Source: Spongilla lacustris (lineage: Eukaryota > Porifera > Demospongiae > Spongillida > Spongillidae). Taken from it: DNA of 64,000 nt. The notes under the pieces are model-generated. The model was not told where the DNA came from. It was given only the letters and a program-made list of their open reading frames with translations, and searched no databases. Both the position numbers and the translations under genes were made by a program. Shown here one piece after another: positions 25,630 to 38,535 of the stretch. Where the stretch lies: the NCBI GenBank assembly GCA_949361645.1, contig OX442433.1:5821516-5885515 (forward strand). The letters run 5' to 3'. Positions within the stretch are counted from its first letter, which is position 1. Every line of letters begins with the position of its first letter.

Positions 25630-27370
25630 GGTTGACCTGACAACTTCAAGAGCCTGAGGGCGAGTGCTGACTGCAGTCTTAGCAGAACCCAACCTGACAC
25701 CGAATAAGGCTCTAGAAATAGCTCAAGCAATGGAGACAGCAGAGCGCGGTTCTTCAGATCTACAGCCTGCACTATTATCCGGTGTCCCGCTTAGTGTTCC
25801 TGTCAACACGGTAGGAAAACAGCGTACAAGAATGAAAACCCTGTTAAGTCCTTCGGGTGTGAAAGGAAACACTTGGGGACCACATGCAAGTTTACAGACG
25901 CAGAATGTTTCAATTGTGGGAAGAAAGCCACACATATAGAGTATGTGTCGTGTCCACTCAACCTATGCTCCAAAGATTTTTCAATCATTGCTCTATTTTC
26001 TGTCTCTGTCCAAGTGGATGACAAGAAAATGGGAGGGAATTAATGATTCACAAGGATCAAGATGCACAGCTTCAATTTTTTTCGTCCTCGCCTAGTTCTA
26101 TTGGCACTGAGACCAAAAGTGGGAAAGGATCTGAAGAGACTGGTTGAAGACAAGGTCATCAAGCCAGTGCAGTTTTACGAGTGGGCAGCATGCACCCATT
26201 GTTCCAGTAATAGAGCTGAACAGTTTTGTGAGGATATGTGGTGACTACAAAGTGACTGTGCTAAGACAGAGGATTATCGTTTGCCCCGCATTGAAGCTCG
26301 CTTTGTAGCACTCCCAGGTGGTTTACGAAGATGCAATTGGATCTGGCTAATGCATATTTGCAATTGCCACTGGAAGACAGTATGTGACCTTACATACACA
26401 TAAAGGGCTGTTCCAAGTACAACAGGCTCCTCTATGGCCACCTGCGATCTACCAGAGAAGGACAGAGAGTCTATACTTCAAGGGATGAAGCACATGGTTG
26501 CCTACATTGATAACTGGAGGAACTGAGGAGGACCATCTGAAGAATCTGGATGAAGTCCAAAGGAGGCTTGGCACACATATCACGAAGGATGGCCAATGGT
26601 GGCCAAGGTCAGATCCATCAAGGAATCACCAGCACCGAAGGACAAACAGTGGTTGAGGCCCTACTTAGGGCTGTTCAAAATTCCTTCCAAACCTGTCAAC
26701 AAAGGTCACACGCTTGCACTCCCCTTGGAAAAAGGGAAACGTTGGCAACAGACAAAGGCTCATCAAAATGCTATTGATAGTGTGAAGGAACTGCTGACAT
26801 CGTCGAAAGTACTGACTCCGACAGTAGAAAGGAAGTTATCCTGGCATGTGATGCGTCTCCTTATGGAGCCAGAGCAGTCTTGGCTCATACAATTTCAGAT
26901 GGCAGTGAACACCCAGTGGCATTTGTGTCACGAACATTAGCCCCAGCGGAGAAGAAATACTCGCAGTTGGATAAGGAAGGGCTTAGCCATCATTTTTAGG
27001 ATGGAGAAATTTCGCAACTTCACAGATCACAAGCCTCTGAAGCACTTGTTTGGAGAGGACAAGCCTATACCGCCTAGGGCATCACCACGACTGCAGCGTT
27101 GGGCTTTGAAGCAGAGTGCATATCAGTAAAAGATTGCCTACAAGCCAGGAAAGGAGGCCAGTGCAGATATTGAGGAATTACACTCCGAACACCAGGGTAT
27201 GCCTCGAATGAAGAGATTGAGACTAAGTTTTGTGTAGCAGCCAAACATGGATGCAGATGTGTATGAACATGTCAAGGTGTGAACTATGTCAAGCACACCA
27301 CAAGGTTTCAGCAGCAGCTTCCTTGCGCCCTTGTGAGTGGCCTGAGCTACCGCGGTGCTGCCTACATGCC
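25630..27370 (+). pseudogene. Decayed Ty3/gypsy-type retrotransposon, copy B
   Basis: A gag-like stretch (NLTPNKALEIAQAMETAE) lies near 25690-25745. A zinc-knuckle-like ECFNCGKK with a distorted spacing follows near 25903-25935. Reverse transcriptase remnants include QLDLANAYLQLPLEDS near 26335-26380 and AYIDN near 26500, where the usual YIDD box is broken by a deletion. An RNase H/connection stretch follows (about 26596-26960, then FTDHKPLKHLFGEDK at about 27015-27060). An integrase zinc-finger-like CELCQAHHKVSAAASL lies near 27277-27330. Multiple stops and shifts make it non-functional. It has the same orientation as copy A. No LTRs identified. Confidence 0.7.
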
Positions 27371-28028
27371 TATTTATAACAGAACTCGACCAGGAGATTC
27401 TGGCCTGCCATGTTCTAGGCCCCTACTCTGATCCACCCTTGTTCCAACTTCTGGACATCTGGCCTACGACTTGCCCCAAAATAGAATGCCCAGTGCTGTG
27501 CATGAATGACCAGATCTCGGAGGAAGACATTCCCCTCCACTGCTCTTCTTGTATGGTTCCGGTATTGGTCAAAGATTGAGATCTGTTGGCAATGTCTGAG
27601 GCCCTACATTGGATTCTGACTAAAAGATACAAAAGATGATGCCATCCATTACTTCGATGGTGTCATGCTTGTTGGCCCAGCAGGCCATCACATTTTCATC
27701 CAGTCTACCTTATCAGTATGTGAAGCACAGGGCATACCTGTGGTTTTGAAAGCTAGAGGGCCCACCTACCCATCCTCACTGTTATTTGTCGCAGCCATGG
27801 CAGGTCATCAAATCAAGGTTAACTGTTCAACTGCACCACTATGTACGCTTGGACAGGTCAATCTTGCAAAGAGCTGCTGGGAGAGATTTTTTTCGTTGTG
27901 AGAGATTTTTTTTTGTTGCAGCCTGCCACAATTTCAAGTGTTGTGAGTGCCAGCACGATCCTTGCTATACTTGGTGACTATCACACACCACTTTAAGGGC
28001 TTCCAAAGCTTGTTTTCGTCAACCCAAT
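27371..28028. other. No gene recognised
   Basis: Short ORFs only. It may include the eroded rest of the integrase of copy B, but I see no convincing catalytic motif. Confidence 0.4.
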
Positions 28029-28580
28029 TTTGCAGATCAGGAGGTACTATTCCTTCCACCAATGACCACTTCCAGGCTCAAGGCAAGCTCTGTCCCTGTT
28101 CATCACCCACCTAAGCATGGCTCCCCATTAATAAACTATCCAGATATACATGTACCTAGCAGTGCCAACCTAGTGACCATACTCCTCAGACTAACAGAGT
28201 TCCTCAGGCACATCATAGGTTCTGCACAAGCTAAACCCTTTGTACTTTGGTGTCCAGGAGGAAAAGGAAAATACACGATCTTAAATAAAAACCTACACAC
28301 ATCAACGGTAGATTCAGAAGTATATTTTGGGAATTGTATTAATTCCACTCTGGCCAAAGCTCTGTTTATCAAACTATTGGAGTGGGGTGGGAAGGATAGA
28401 GTATCGCTATGGCAGAGAAGTGCAGAAATCACATCCCCTTGGTGCGTAAAGGTTTCAAGTTGGCCATCACTAGAAAGAAGTTATTAGAGAAGGGTGGCAG
28501 TTGCACAAGGTTCTGTAAGAACAGATCAACTGTGCCAAGACAATGGTCAGTTGCTACTTAAGAAGTCCAGGAAGATGGAT
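28029..28580. repeat. Direct duplication, copy 1 (about 0.5 kb)
   Basis: Begins near CTATTCCTTCCACCAATGAC and ends near AAGAAGTCCAGGAAG. It matches 28848-29356 in order with many substitutions and small indels. No intact ORF. Confidence 0.7.
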
Positions 28581-28847
28581 ACTCGAGACAGTGGGGAAGA
28601 TTGCAAGATGGTCTTATTGCATCTTCCCAAGATGGTACACAGTAGGAACTGGCTGTGGAGGTAGCATAAATTTTAACCTATCCTCAGCAAGTAGTAGCTG
28701 GTAGACCAGTGTGGGATCAGCTGCAACTGGGGTGTATGTGTCAAATGTGAAGTGCATATACCCCAAGGATCACAACAGAGTTCCAGGTCAAAAACAAACT
28801 TGTTACATCCTTTTCCAATTCTCCACTTCCAAGACTAACCCAAAATG

Positions 28848-29356
28848 GATCAAGAGATAATACTCCTTCCACCAATGACCACTTCCAGGCTCAAGGCAAG
28901 TTTTGTCCCTGTTCATTACCCACCTAAGCATGGCTCCCCATTAATAAATCATCCAGATATACATTGCAGTGCTGACCTGGTGACCATCCTCCTCAGAAAG
29001 GGAAAGCGAAAGAGTGGCTTAATGGTATGGGTGGATACAATCTTTTAGAATAAAATTCTACACATTTGCAGTAGGTTAAGCTGTATGTCGTCTTTGGAAG
29101 TGTACTAACTTCACTCTGGTCAAAGTCAAAGCTATGTGAATCTAAACTATTGAGTGCTAGAGTATTAATACGGCCGAGAAGTGCAGCAATCACATCTTCC
29201 TGTTATAAAGGTTTTTCAATTTAGCAGCCCCTAGAAAGAAGTTATCAGACAATCAGGGGTGGTAGTTGCACAAGGTTCGGTTGGGTAAGGTCGGAATCGT
29301 TGATGTTGGTGGAGACAATGGCCAGTTGCTACTCAAGAAGTCCAGGAAGTTGGATA
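28848..29356. repeat. Direct duplication, copy 2 (about 0.5 kb)
   Basis: Shares with copy 1 the words CTTCCACCAATGACCACTTC, CACCTAAGCATGGCTCCCCA, GAGAAGTGCAG and GGTAGTTGCACAAGGTTC (GGCAG in copy 1). The two copies are separated by about 270 bp. The original function is not recognisable. Confidence 0.7.
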
Positions 29357-30630
29357 CCCATCTCTAAAGATACCCCAATCTAGAGAGGCTGTAGCAGTTG
29401 GAATGAAAAGGCCACAAGAGAGATTCGAGGACTCAATAGGGGAGAGGCTAACTGTGTGGGGTGCACTACATTCACTTAAACTTCTTCTCCTGTTGCCCGG
29501 AGATTGGGTGCAAGGAGAGAGTGCAAAGAAAGCTGAGAGCACTGCGCAGGAGATGGGGGAGGAGTGTGCATCAGACCATGGTGAAAAGGCCACCAATCTA
29601 CCAACAAACGTATGAGCATGCCCTTGAGAAGAGTGTAAAGTTGCCGCATGAAGAGGCTCATGGTAAAATTGTGATCACTAGCTGAGGTGGGCACATTGAA
29701 ATGAACCACAATTGAAGTGGGAGGGGGTACCGTTTGGCTTGGTACGAGAGTAAACAAATTACGCCAACAAGTGTGTGGACAGGCTAGAGGTTGTGTAACT
29801 AGCTATGTGGATCCATCTCTACACTGTAAAACCGTTGCAAAGGTGGGGGGGGGGGCAGAGGGCCCAGACGTGGTGACAGTGGGTACACTAGAACCCAGAT
29901 CAAGATCAAATTGCCATTGAGTACTCCTTGCCTGCGTTCCATCCCAAGCCTATACCTCAGCTGATTACTAACAGCATTTTAGGACTCGAGGATAAATGGG
30001 ACTGAGGACATTCTCTGATCTGTTTACAGCAGGTTCAGGCACACAAAAAGCACTAAATCCCGACTACTTTTCTTATCAGTAAGCTCTCCTTTGCTGTCAA
30101 TGATATACCAGCTGGGCATTAGTTTTTGTGTCTATTGATCACAGCCAAGAAACATTAGTATCCTATTAGGATCACAGCCAGTAGGCACAAGGGAGGACCA
30201 GTGATGGTCCAAGTGCTCTTTTACCACAGAGCTAACCAATCATATTCTGATACACAAAGCTCATTTTTAAGTCACTGGGCTGATGCAATAGCTGCATGCA
30301 TCCATCAGTGGGGTGATGGACCCATCGACCAACTGAAACATCCAACTAGAATACATGTCACACTCTGCCACATCCTCACCCATACCAGGGGTGTCCACAC
30401 CCACACCAGGGGTGCCAACCTAAGTGCCCACCATCAAGGTTGGCCTGACATACTCCTTCACCTCCACTCTCTACAAAGACGTTCAATTAGGTAGAAATAT
30501 GTGGCTGTTGTTGGTAGCATATATCCCCTTCTAGCTCTCGCTTGCATATATAAACATGGCAATCCAGAGTCGAACAAATATAACATGCCCTGCCCAATTT
30601 GGGCCCCCTCTGAAAATGCTTACACCACCT
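29357..30630. other. No gene recognised
   Basis: Overlapping short ORFs on both strands near 29400-29760 and 30201-30494 have ordinary composition but no domain I know. A short duplicated phrase, ACACCAGGGGTG, occurs near 30400. Confidence 0.4.
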
Positions 30631-30635
30631 CTGAC

Positions 30636-30780
30636 CATGGTATCATAAAGAAGGCCATGGTATCATAAAGAAGGCCATGGTATCATAAAGAAGGCCATGG
30701 TATCATAAAGAAGGCCATGGTATCATAAAGAAGTCCATGGTATCATAAAGAAGGCCATGGTATCATAAAGGAGGCCATGG
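30636..30780. repeat. 20-bp tandem repeat
   Basis: Seven near-identical units of AAGGCCATGGTATCATAAAG. Confidence 0.9.
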
Positions 30781-31290
30781 TACATCAGGGTGCCATAGAG
30801 AAAGCCATAGCACACAAGGGGTACTATAAAGGAGGCAATGGTACATCAGGGTGCCATAGAGAAAGCCATAGCACACAAGGGGTACTATAAAGGAGGCCAT
30901 GGTACAGCAGGGTGCCACAGAGAAAGCCATAGCACACAAGGGTACTATAAAGGAGGTCATTGTACACCAGGAGTGCCATAGAGAAAGCCATAGCACACAA
31001 GGGGTACTATAAAGGTCACGGTACACCAGGGTGCCATAGAGAAAGCCATAGCACACAAGGGGTACTATAAAGAAGGTCACGGTACACCAGGGTGCCATAG
31101 AGAAAGCCATAGCACAAAAGGGGTACTATAAAGAAGGTCACGGTACACCAGGGTGCCATAGAGAAAGCCATAGCACAAAAGGGGTACTATAAAGAAGGTC
31201 ACGTGCCATAGAGAAAGCCATAGCACACAAGGGTACTATAAAGAAGGTCACGGTACAGCAGGAGTGCCATAAAGGAAGCTATTGTCATAA
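30781..31290. repeat. About 60-bp tandem repeat, about nine units
   Basis: Units contain GGTACACCAGGGTGCCATAG, AGAAAGCCATAGCACA and AGGGGTACTATAAAG. Unit length varies from about 47 to 61 bp. The minus-strand ORF of 115 codons is a repeat translation. Confidence 0.85.
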
Positions 31291-33130
31291 AGCTGTAAGA
31301 CAGCAAAATATTTAAAATTGCATTTCCTTTCTGCTCCTTTGGCTCAGTGGAAAAGAAATATTCACAGGAAGGGGAAAAAAGGGCTTTGCGATTATCTATG
31401 CAGCTATGAAGTAGAAAGATTCACCTGAGATCCTACAGTCAGTGAGTATATTAGGCAAAGGAACACAGTTATGGTCATAGCTTTGGTGGGCATAGCTACA
31501 AACAAGGTCTTGTTGCCTGCATGGAAACATGGGTATGACAACTGAGTCTATCTTTTCTTTTCTCAGCAGTCTTTTCTTTTCTCAGCAGTCAATGACAAGA
31601 TATTACTCACATGGCAGTACAAGGTAGTTTCCCCATTCCACCTGTGTTCCTTTCACTGCTCCCAACCTTCCACAGTGTTCTCTGTGCCTAGCCTGCCATT
31701 CCACAGTCCAGACATGATCCTTTGGTGGTTCCCAGTGTTATTGTGGAACACAGAGTTCCCATCATTTAGTGACTGCATAACTAAATCCACAAAACACATG
31801 CCCCTTCTAAACTGACACCTTTTCGAGTGCCCAATATGAGATGTGGTGGTCTTGCCGTCTCACCTTGCCAGAACTACCCATGTACCTTGTTTATACACCT
31901 GGCTTTGTATCTGTGCAGCGATCCAGCCTGGCGGAGGGATTGAGGCTTTAAAATGCACCAGCGATAAGGACCGGATTGAGGCAGCAGAAATAGTGGAGGC
32001 AAGCCAATAGTGATGTGCTTGGGAGGTAGCAGACTTCAGCTTTCTGGTAAGCTGAGACATCATTCAGTTAGTGGAGAAGGACCAGAAGTGCATACAAAGA
32101 CAATCAATGGTCAAAAAGGAGGTATGACAGTATGGTGCAAACTGTCCAAAGCGTATTATTGAAAGTGACAGGCTATTGCAATTGGTAAGATCAGTATGTT
32201 GGTGGATACAATGGCTTCCAAGTATGGACATGTAGACAAGGGGAGTATAAGAAACATCATGGTGGTGGTGATGAAGAGGACCTCAAGGGGTGTGGTATTG
32301 GTTGACCTTAAAGCGGCTAATTTGTATCAAGGTACGGTGTATGTGTACTACCACTGGAATGCTACGCTTGTGGCTAAGAGCTCTGTCATTGATGTTGTCA
32401 TTGCACGTATCAATCTGCAGCAAGTGAGAAGCACATATCTCCAAAGCAGAAATATCTCAGTTCCAACAGTTCCAGACGGAACCAGGTAATCTACAATAAT
32501 TAAATAATTGTTACCAAGTTAATTATTTGGCATGTATCACATTTTTTCCTTTATCCCCTTTATCCCCTTTAAACAGTACTGTACATTCTCCCTATCATAC
32601 AACATCTTGTATTTTTTTTGGTTTTAAAATTGTATCTAAGTAACCTTTTTTTATACATGTATGTAACCATTTATACATCGCATGGTACCTGAATATAACG
32701 TTAATTAAAGAATTGCATTAATAGCACTTGGGAGATACTTGGAATATGTACTACTTGACATATTAGCTCAAATGTACTCATTTTTAGTTAAAGCAAGTGA
32801 TGCACATAATATGACGTATTTTAACTTCTTGTTAAAACTATTATTAACATAACTTCTTGTTAAAAATATTAGAAAAATAAAAGTATACTGGTTATCTATT
32901 ATTAACATATAACGTCTTGTTAAGAATATTAGTATATTGGTTTTCTTATTAACACACATGTACACATGTACATATGCTCAGTTTGACGCTCCTTTTCCAG
33001 CATTTTAACCATCAGTGACAATGATACATGCACACATACCGGAGGCTTGAATATCACTTCCCCCAACAAAATTATGTGCATGCACATGTACACGTCACTG
33101 ATATACATGTAAATGTACAATAAGGAATTA
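31291..33130. other. No gene recognised
   Basis: A plus ORF (32196-32489, 97 codons) and a minus ORF (31860-32063) have ordinary composition but no recognisable domain. Around 32817-32945 a phrase, AACTTCTTGTTAA with flanks, repeats three times. Confidence 0.4.
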
Positions 33131-33139
33131 GACCCAAAG

Positions 33140-33300
33140 TATATACGAGTATATCACTTACATGTACAGGCTTGCACGCAGTGTGTGACTTCTAACGTCT
33201 CAAGCTGCCATCCATACAAGTATGTGTACATGTAGTAGTTGGACGCTGAGAGTCTGCGTGTCTGGTTTACTTAAGAGGTCAATCTGGTCATCTCTGTAGT
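33140..33300 (-). pseudogene. Diverged copy of the 17.5 kb exon segment
   Basis: The plus strand carries GTGACTTCTAACGTCTCAAG, then a word like CCATCCATACAAGTATGTG, then GAGTCTGCGTGTCTGGTTTA. This is the same order as at 17530-17610, where the exon with LFSKPDMQTQ lies. Read on the minus strand, it gives LLSKPDTQT followed by WMAA and a stop. It is an eroded paralogous exon. Confidence 0.5.
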
Positions 33301-34230
33301 GAAGTTTTGTAAGCATCATCAACTTAATTACTGTACATGTAACGCATACACTAATCTACTGTTATCATTGTGCATCAATGCATGTGGTAGTGATGTACTT
33401 ACTTACACCTACTTTAAATTAAGTGTCCTTGGTAAAACGTGCAGGGATGTCCTTGCATGAGTGTACAGATCATGTGTATGTGCACAGCATGTACACTTGT
33501 ACATATGTGTACCGTGTCTGCAACTGCCCATGTCGTTGTTTGGTGGTCGTTTCCATGAACCACTCGCAAACACTATCAGCACTTTTCAGCAAAGTAGTGG
33601 GTCCAGAAGTCCTCCCAAGATGATCCTGCTCCTTCTGCCCTCCTGTTCCACCATAGCAAGCCAAGCATGAGGGAACATTCAGACAACATCAATTACTCAT
33701 TTTATCAAATAAGGCACAGATTGTATCTACGTACTTCCAATGAACAGTTGGCTGGTAACTTTCAAATAACCTCCCCTTGATACACGTAGTATGCATACTA
33801 CTGTTACTCTCATATTCTATTAATAGTTTTGTACTCAGAAAGCTTCAGTATGGTGGTACACTAACAAGCTGATTAAATTCAAAAAGGTACATGCATGTCA
33901 GCCGGTCTAGTAACTTTGAACATCAATAACCAAGCACCCGGATGATTCCCAGAGCATGCACAGTGGATCTCACGGACATACATGGTTGCCTATTGTGATC
34001 ATACTATGTGCACCTTGTAGAGGTAGAATAGCACACAGCAGAAAACATACAGAGCAGTGACAGGGATATGCAGAGGGAGGGGCTAAGCTGACTGTATTTA
34101 GTTACATGTATCACAAAATATGAATCAAACTAAAATTTGCAGTATCGAATTTATAAATTAAGCATCCAAACAAATCACCTGGTGGGCAATTCAGGACCCA
34201 CTAAGTATTATAAACCGGTACTTTGAGAAC
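33301..34230. other. No gene recognised
   Basis: Short overlapping ORFs near 33423-33670 and no recognisable domain. Confidence 0.4.
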
Positions 34231-37200
34231 TCACACCTCTGCCTCGCACTCAAAGTCTTCCTCACTGGCCGCTGTGTTCACCTTGATGGCCTTAAGCTCT
34301 TCCTCCTGACCTTCCACCACTCTGCTCCACATCTTTGAGAGCTTTTTCAGCTACTAGTCCAAGTGGAGAGAAAAGGTAAGCACATTGTAAGAGATGGACA
34401 GCCACCTACACAGCTTATAGTAATATGTCCATCTGACATGTGCATTGTACAAACATATTCTTGACTATGGTACATGCTACAAATTACACTACATGTGTTG
34501 ACTTCCACCACACTTTATCTGCCACCCTACATCCACAAAGTGATACACCCACAGTGATAACAAATGTATAAACACACAACTGTGGTATGCACTATGACAA
34601 ATAGTACCTCTTGTAATTAGTGTTGTGATTTTAATACATTATCTATTTCTTATTAATACACAGCTCATCAGCATAGCCCTGCACACATAGCCCTGCACAC
34701 ACAGCCCTGCACACATAGCCCTGCACACACAGCTCTGCACACATAGCCCTGCACACATAGCCCTGCACACGCTCTGCACACATAGCCCTGCACACATAGC
34801 ACACATACCCCTGAACACATAGCACACCAGCATAGCCATGCACACATAGCCCTACACACACAGCCCTGCACACATAGCCCTGCACACATACCCCTGCACA
34901 CATAGCACACATACCCCTGCACACATAGCACACATACCCCTGAACACATAGCTCACACAGCTCACCAGTAGTGCTAATAGCTCTGCAGGCTTCGTGATTG
35001 CCCCTCCCAGCAGTAGCGGTGGAAAAAAGTCAATGGAGAGGGAATGAAGTGATAGCAGATGACATGCTCAGGAATTGCTAACAGATTCACCATGCACAAC
35101 TTCTATGCAGGCTTCTTGGCAGCTACCTTTAGCTTGGTGGCCCTTCTTGTGCAGTTTAAACATCTTCTATAGTTTTTTTTTTTAGTTTTAATCACCTCGC
35201 ACAAACACATTTGCCCTCCCTCCCTGGAGTGGTATACCCAGGTGAGGTCTGCTTGCCAGGGTGTCAATGAAGAGGGAAGAGAAGTGTGAGAAAGAGGTAG
35301 CGGCAGATCCAGGGTTTATGAGAGGTGGGCATGTGCCCAAAGTGCCCCCCTCCCTTCACCCATGGACCTGCAGCTTAAGGAAAGGGAGGAGGAAAGCTTC
35401 TTCAGTTGGGAGAACACTATTGGGTGGGCATGCCCAAAGTGCCCTCCCCCCTCAAGAATGAAAGAAGAGAAGACATTGAGAGTAGAACAAGTCCTCCCAC
35501 CCCAGTAAACCTAAGGACACTGCACCAAGCCACGTTCACCTTCACAAAATGCCTAACTGATTTACACTGGCTGCATCTCACAACAATGGGGCAATTGAAA
35601 TCCAAGACTGAACATTTTGGCAATTGTTTTCCAATCTGTATTTGATGTATGTGATACCACTAGGGGACATTCCTGCCTATAGTGACTGCTATGAGAAGCA
35701 TAAGAGAAGGATGCTAAGGTCACTAAGCGTACGAAGCTACAGACAGAAGGTATGAAGCGTGATACAAGAGCTAGAAGAAATCATGCTCGAGATTCCTAAC
35801 ATGAGGATCACACACATGTAGTACATCTTGGAAAAGGTATGCAAAAAAGAGAGCCCAAATTGAATTGCCCTAACACTGAAGTGAGATACAGCCTGCTAAA
35901 CTAACCCCCTCCCTCCCCCTCTCACAACCTGCAGATGCTGGAGGAATGGTGACAGGGCCAAGGCCAGTACTGTTAGCTTAAAAATCTACCCCATGGTAAA
36001 ATTACTTCACTCTTCCACCTATATGTAGTTAAGATTTACGACATTTTCCAATTCACACATGGAAGACCATTTTGGCTATTGATACTTGAGGTAATAACAT
36101 AAACAATACTAAATCCTCCAATATCAAAACTCTTGCACGCTCATACATATATGCACATTTAGGATCTTGCATAACAGAACCCATATCTCACAGCACACCA
36201 GCACACACAGCCTGCCTTTTTAGCAGTGAAGTACTTATGAACCAGAAATGATATCTCTTCTAAAGGAGAATTCACAACAGAAGGTGTCCCCACAATAATG
36301 ACAATGATCTCATGAGTATCACTGTGAGAAAGGTATAGAAGGGGAACATAAAGGTAGGGTGTAGAAAAGGGGCACATGGGGGGGGGAGGGTGAAGGTGAC
36401 TCCTCAATGGTAACAATGATCTCATGAGTATCAGTGTGATGAGAGAGGTACAAGAGGGGAGAATACATGGAGGGTGTAGAAGAGAGGCGCATGGGGAGGG
36501 GGCATACATGGAGGGGGTAGGAGGGGGTAGGTATGGGATGGGGAAACACAGGGAGGGGCAGGGGACATGTACAGGGTTAATATAAGAGAGAAGCTAGAGG
36601 GATAGGACCAAATGGAGAGTAGAGGGCTATACATGGGCAAGAACCTTTCACCCCGAGCATACTCACCATCTCTTCCACATCCCCTATGGAGAGAAGCTGT
36701 GCCCTCAGCTCTGCAATGTTGGCCTCCAGAGATGTTAGCCTTCTCACCGCATCCTGTGATGGTGATGGTGGTGGTGCTGAGGGCATGAGGGGATGACCAG
36801 ACAGCTGATGGTGGTAGATAATTTAGCTGCTGCTCCAATGCAGCTATCTTTCATTCGTCCCTTTATGCTGCTTCAGTTCTAAATAAAAGTAAATACAGTG
36901 CTTTAAAAAATAAAAATAAAAATCCATCCCATATTGCACATCTGCATCACATAAATGAACAACACAACAGCATGCAGGTTGTGAGGGCCTGTGTGGGGCT
37001 GTAAGCACCCGTGACTTGCACAATAAAATGAGGTGCAAAGGTGAGGCAGGTGACACCATATCTTCTCTATTGGAATTATTGCATGTACTATTAATAGCCT
37101 ACACAGGTGACCATTCAACACTTACTATGTCCAGTCAGTGTTGTTGGATCGGCAATTTCTGAATACAGTGGAAAAGAGCAGATAATAGCGATGAGTTGGC

Positions 37201-37904
37201 TTTTGTTAACATGAGTCATTTGACATTGTGTGCTAGATGCAACAGTGCCTAGTAAATATAATCGCGTGTTGTGAGGGATATGTGGCATACTGATTAAAAT
37301 TGCCCAAAAATGTCATGCTATTTCATTTTCTATTTGATGAGCACTCCACATGCACAGTGCGCTACAGGCTATGTGCAGTATACATGCATAAAGAGTATAC
37401 ATGTAGCGATAATGTTTCAACTCATGTATACTACACTCAAGTTGACTCAACTCTCTTCGGATCAGGTCTGAGTACGAGAACCAATTTAAAAAAATTCATC
37501 CGTGTGATTATTCCCCAATATTGATCACGCGCACGCATGCCGCCGTCGCGTCGCCACACGTACATATACAGTTACTAGTGGAGATAGGAAAATCACGGAA
37601 GAGAGCTAGGCACGTGCACGCTTACAACCTTAATTCGAGGATAACGACGTTTCGTTTTTAACTACGATAATTAACCTAATACACTGATCTGCATGCAGCT
37701 GACTTACCATGGACATGGCGTCAAAGCAAATGCTTCACGTAGTATGTCACCTGCACGTAACGGAACTTTTTCCCACCGCGCCCGTTTGAGCGAATTATGC
37801 CCCCTATTAAATGCATAATAAAAACGTTCTCATTGGAAAGGGGGAAGGAAAAGACGAACAGATACCTGCTTTCCTTACCTGCCAAGGCACGGTGTACCCG
37901 TCAT
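34231..37904 (-). CDS. Candidate minus-strand gene, exon-like pieces not assembled
   Basis: Several stretches look like exons with splice sites. 36667-36753 reads RRLTSLEANIAELRAQLL after a CACAG acceptor, ends at GTGAGT and looks like a coiled coil. A stretch ending at 36321 reads THEIIVIIVGTPSVVN and is related to the exon at 16342-16428; a further partial copy lies near 36394-36440. 35127-35171 reads KMFKLHKKGHQAK before a GTAGC donor. 34231-34350 reads KMWSRVVEGQEEELKAIK and ends in a stop, though a second frame is also open. Near 37114-37145 another short stretch ends at GTAAGT, and ATG-containing possible first exons lie near 37707 and 37880-37904. I could not link these in one phase, and I do not recognise the protein. 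One or more genes or relics may be present. Confidence 0.3.
34668..34975. repeat. Minisatellite, ACATAGCCCTGCAC unit
   Basis: About 20 imperfect units of 12 to 16 bp, such as ACATAGCCCTGCACAC and ACATACCCCTGCACAC. The minus-strand ORFs are repeat translations. Confidence 0.85.
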
Positions 37905-38400
37905 GGCATTTGAAGCACGCGGGGGGTTGTAGGTCGCGGTGGTAGTAGAGTGAATAAGACGAATGAAGCTGCGTGTGGATAAACACTGGCTAGACATACA
38001 TATAAACACACAGGTGTACCACTTACAGGTTGTACAGGGACAACGGGAGGCGAGCAGCCATGAACGGTTATAAGAGCTTTTCTGAGCACGAAAAAGTCAA
38101 ATACGAAATGCTGCTATTCTTTTCAGTAACGATAACTGCGCATGCGCGCGCCAAAGGCGGCATTTCGTTTTGAAGGGGTTCAATTCTTATTGGAGTACGA
38201 GTCGTTCGATTGCAAAATTCATTTATCTGCCAACCCGTACCTTGAGTCCCCAATACAGCAGTATGTATAGCATTTGTGTAGTGTCTTTGTTCGTCGCTCT
38301 CTATAGTAAAAATGTAGTGGGTGTGGTACAGGATGCAATCGGTGACCTAGCATCTCTTGTGTGCAAGGAGGTAATATACGTGAACCAATTGTATCTCCTC
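37905..38400. other. No gene recognised; possible promoter area
   Basis: Relatively CpG-containing stretch to the right of the possible first exons at 37.7-37.9 kb. No domain-bearing ORF. Confidence 0.3.
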
Positions 38401-38413
38401 CATGGGCGTCCCC

Positions 38414-38469
38414 GGGGGGGGGGGGGGGGGGGGGGGGGGAGGATGGCCATGGCTCCCCCCCCCCCCAAC
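38414..38469. repeat. 26-base G run and nearby C run
   Basis: G at 38414-38439, followed after about 16 bases by a C run of about 12. Such G and C runs recur beside mobile DNA in this window. Confidence 0.9.
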
Positions 38470-38535
38470 TTGTAATAAAAGTTCCAAGTATTCAGTATTA
38501 CTAGGAACATACGTGCCACTGGCACTGCAGTTTGC

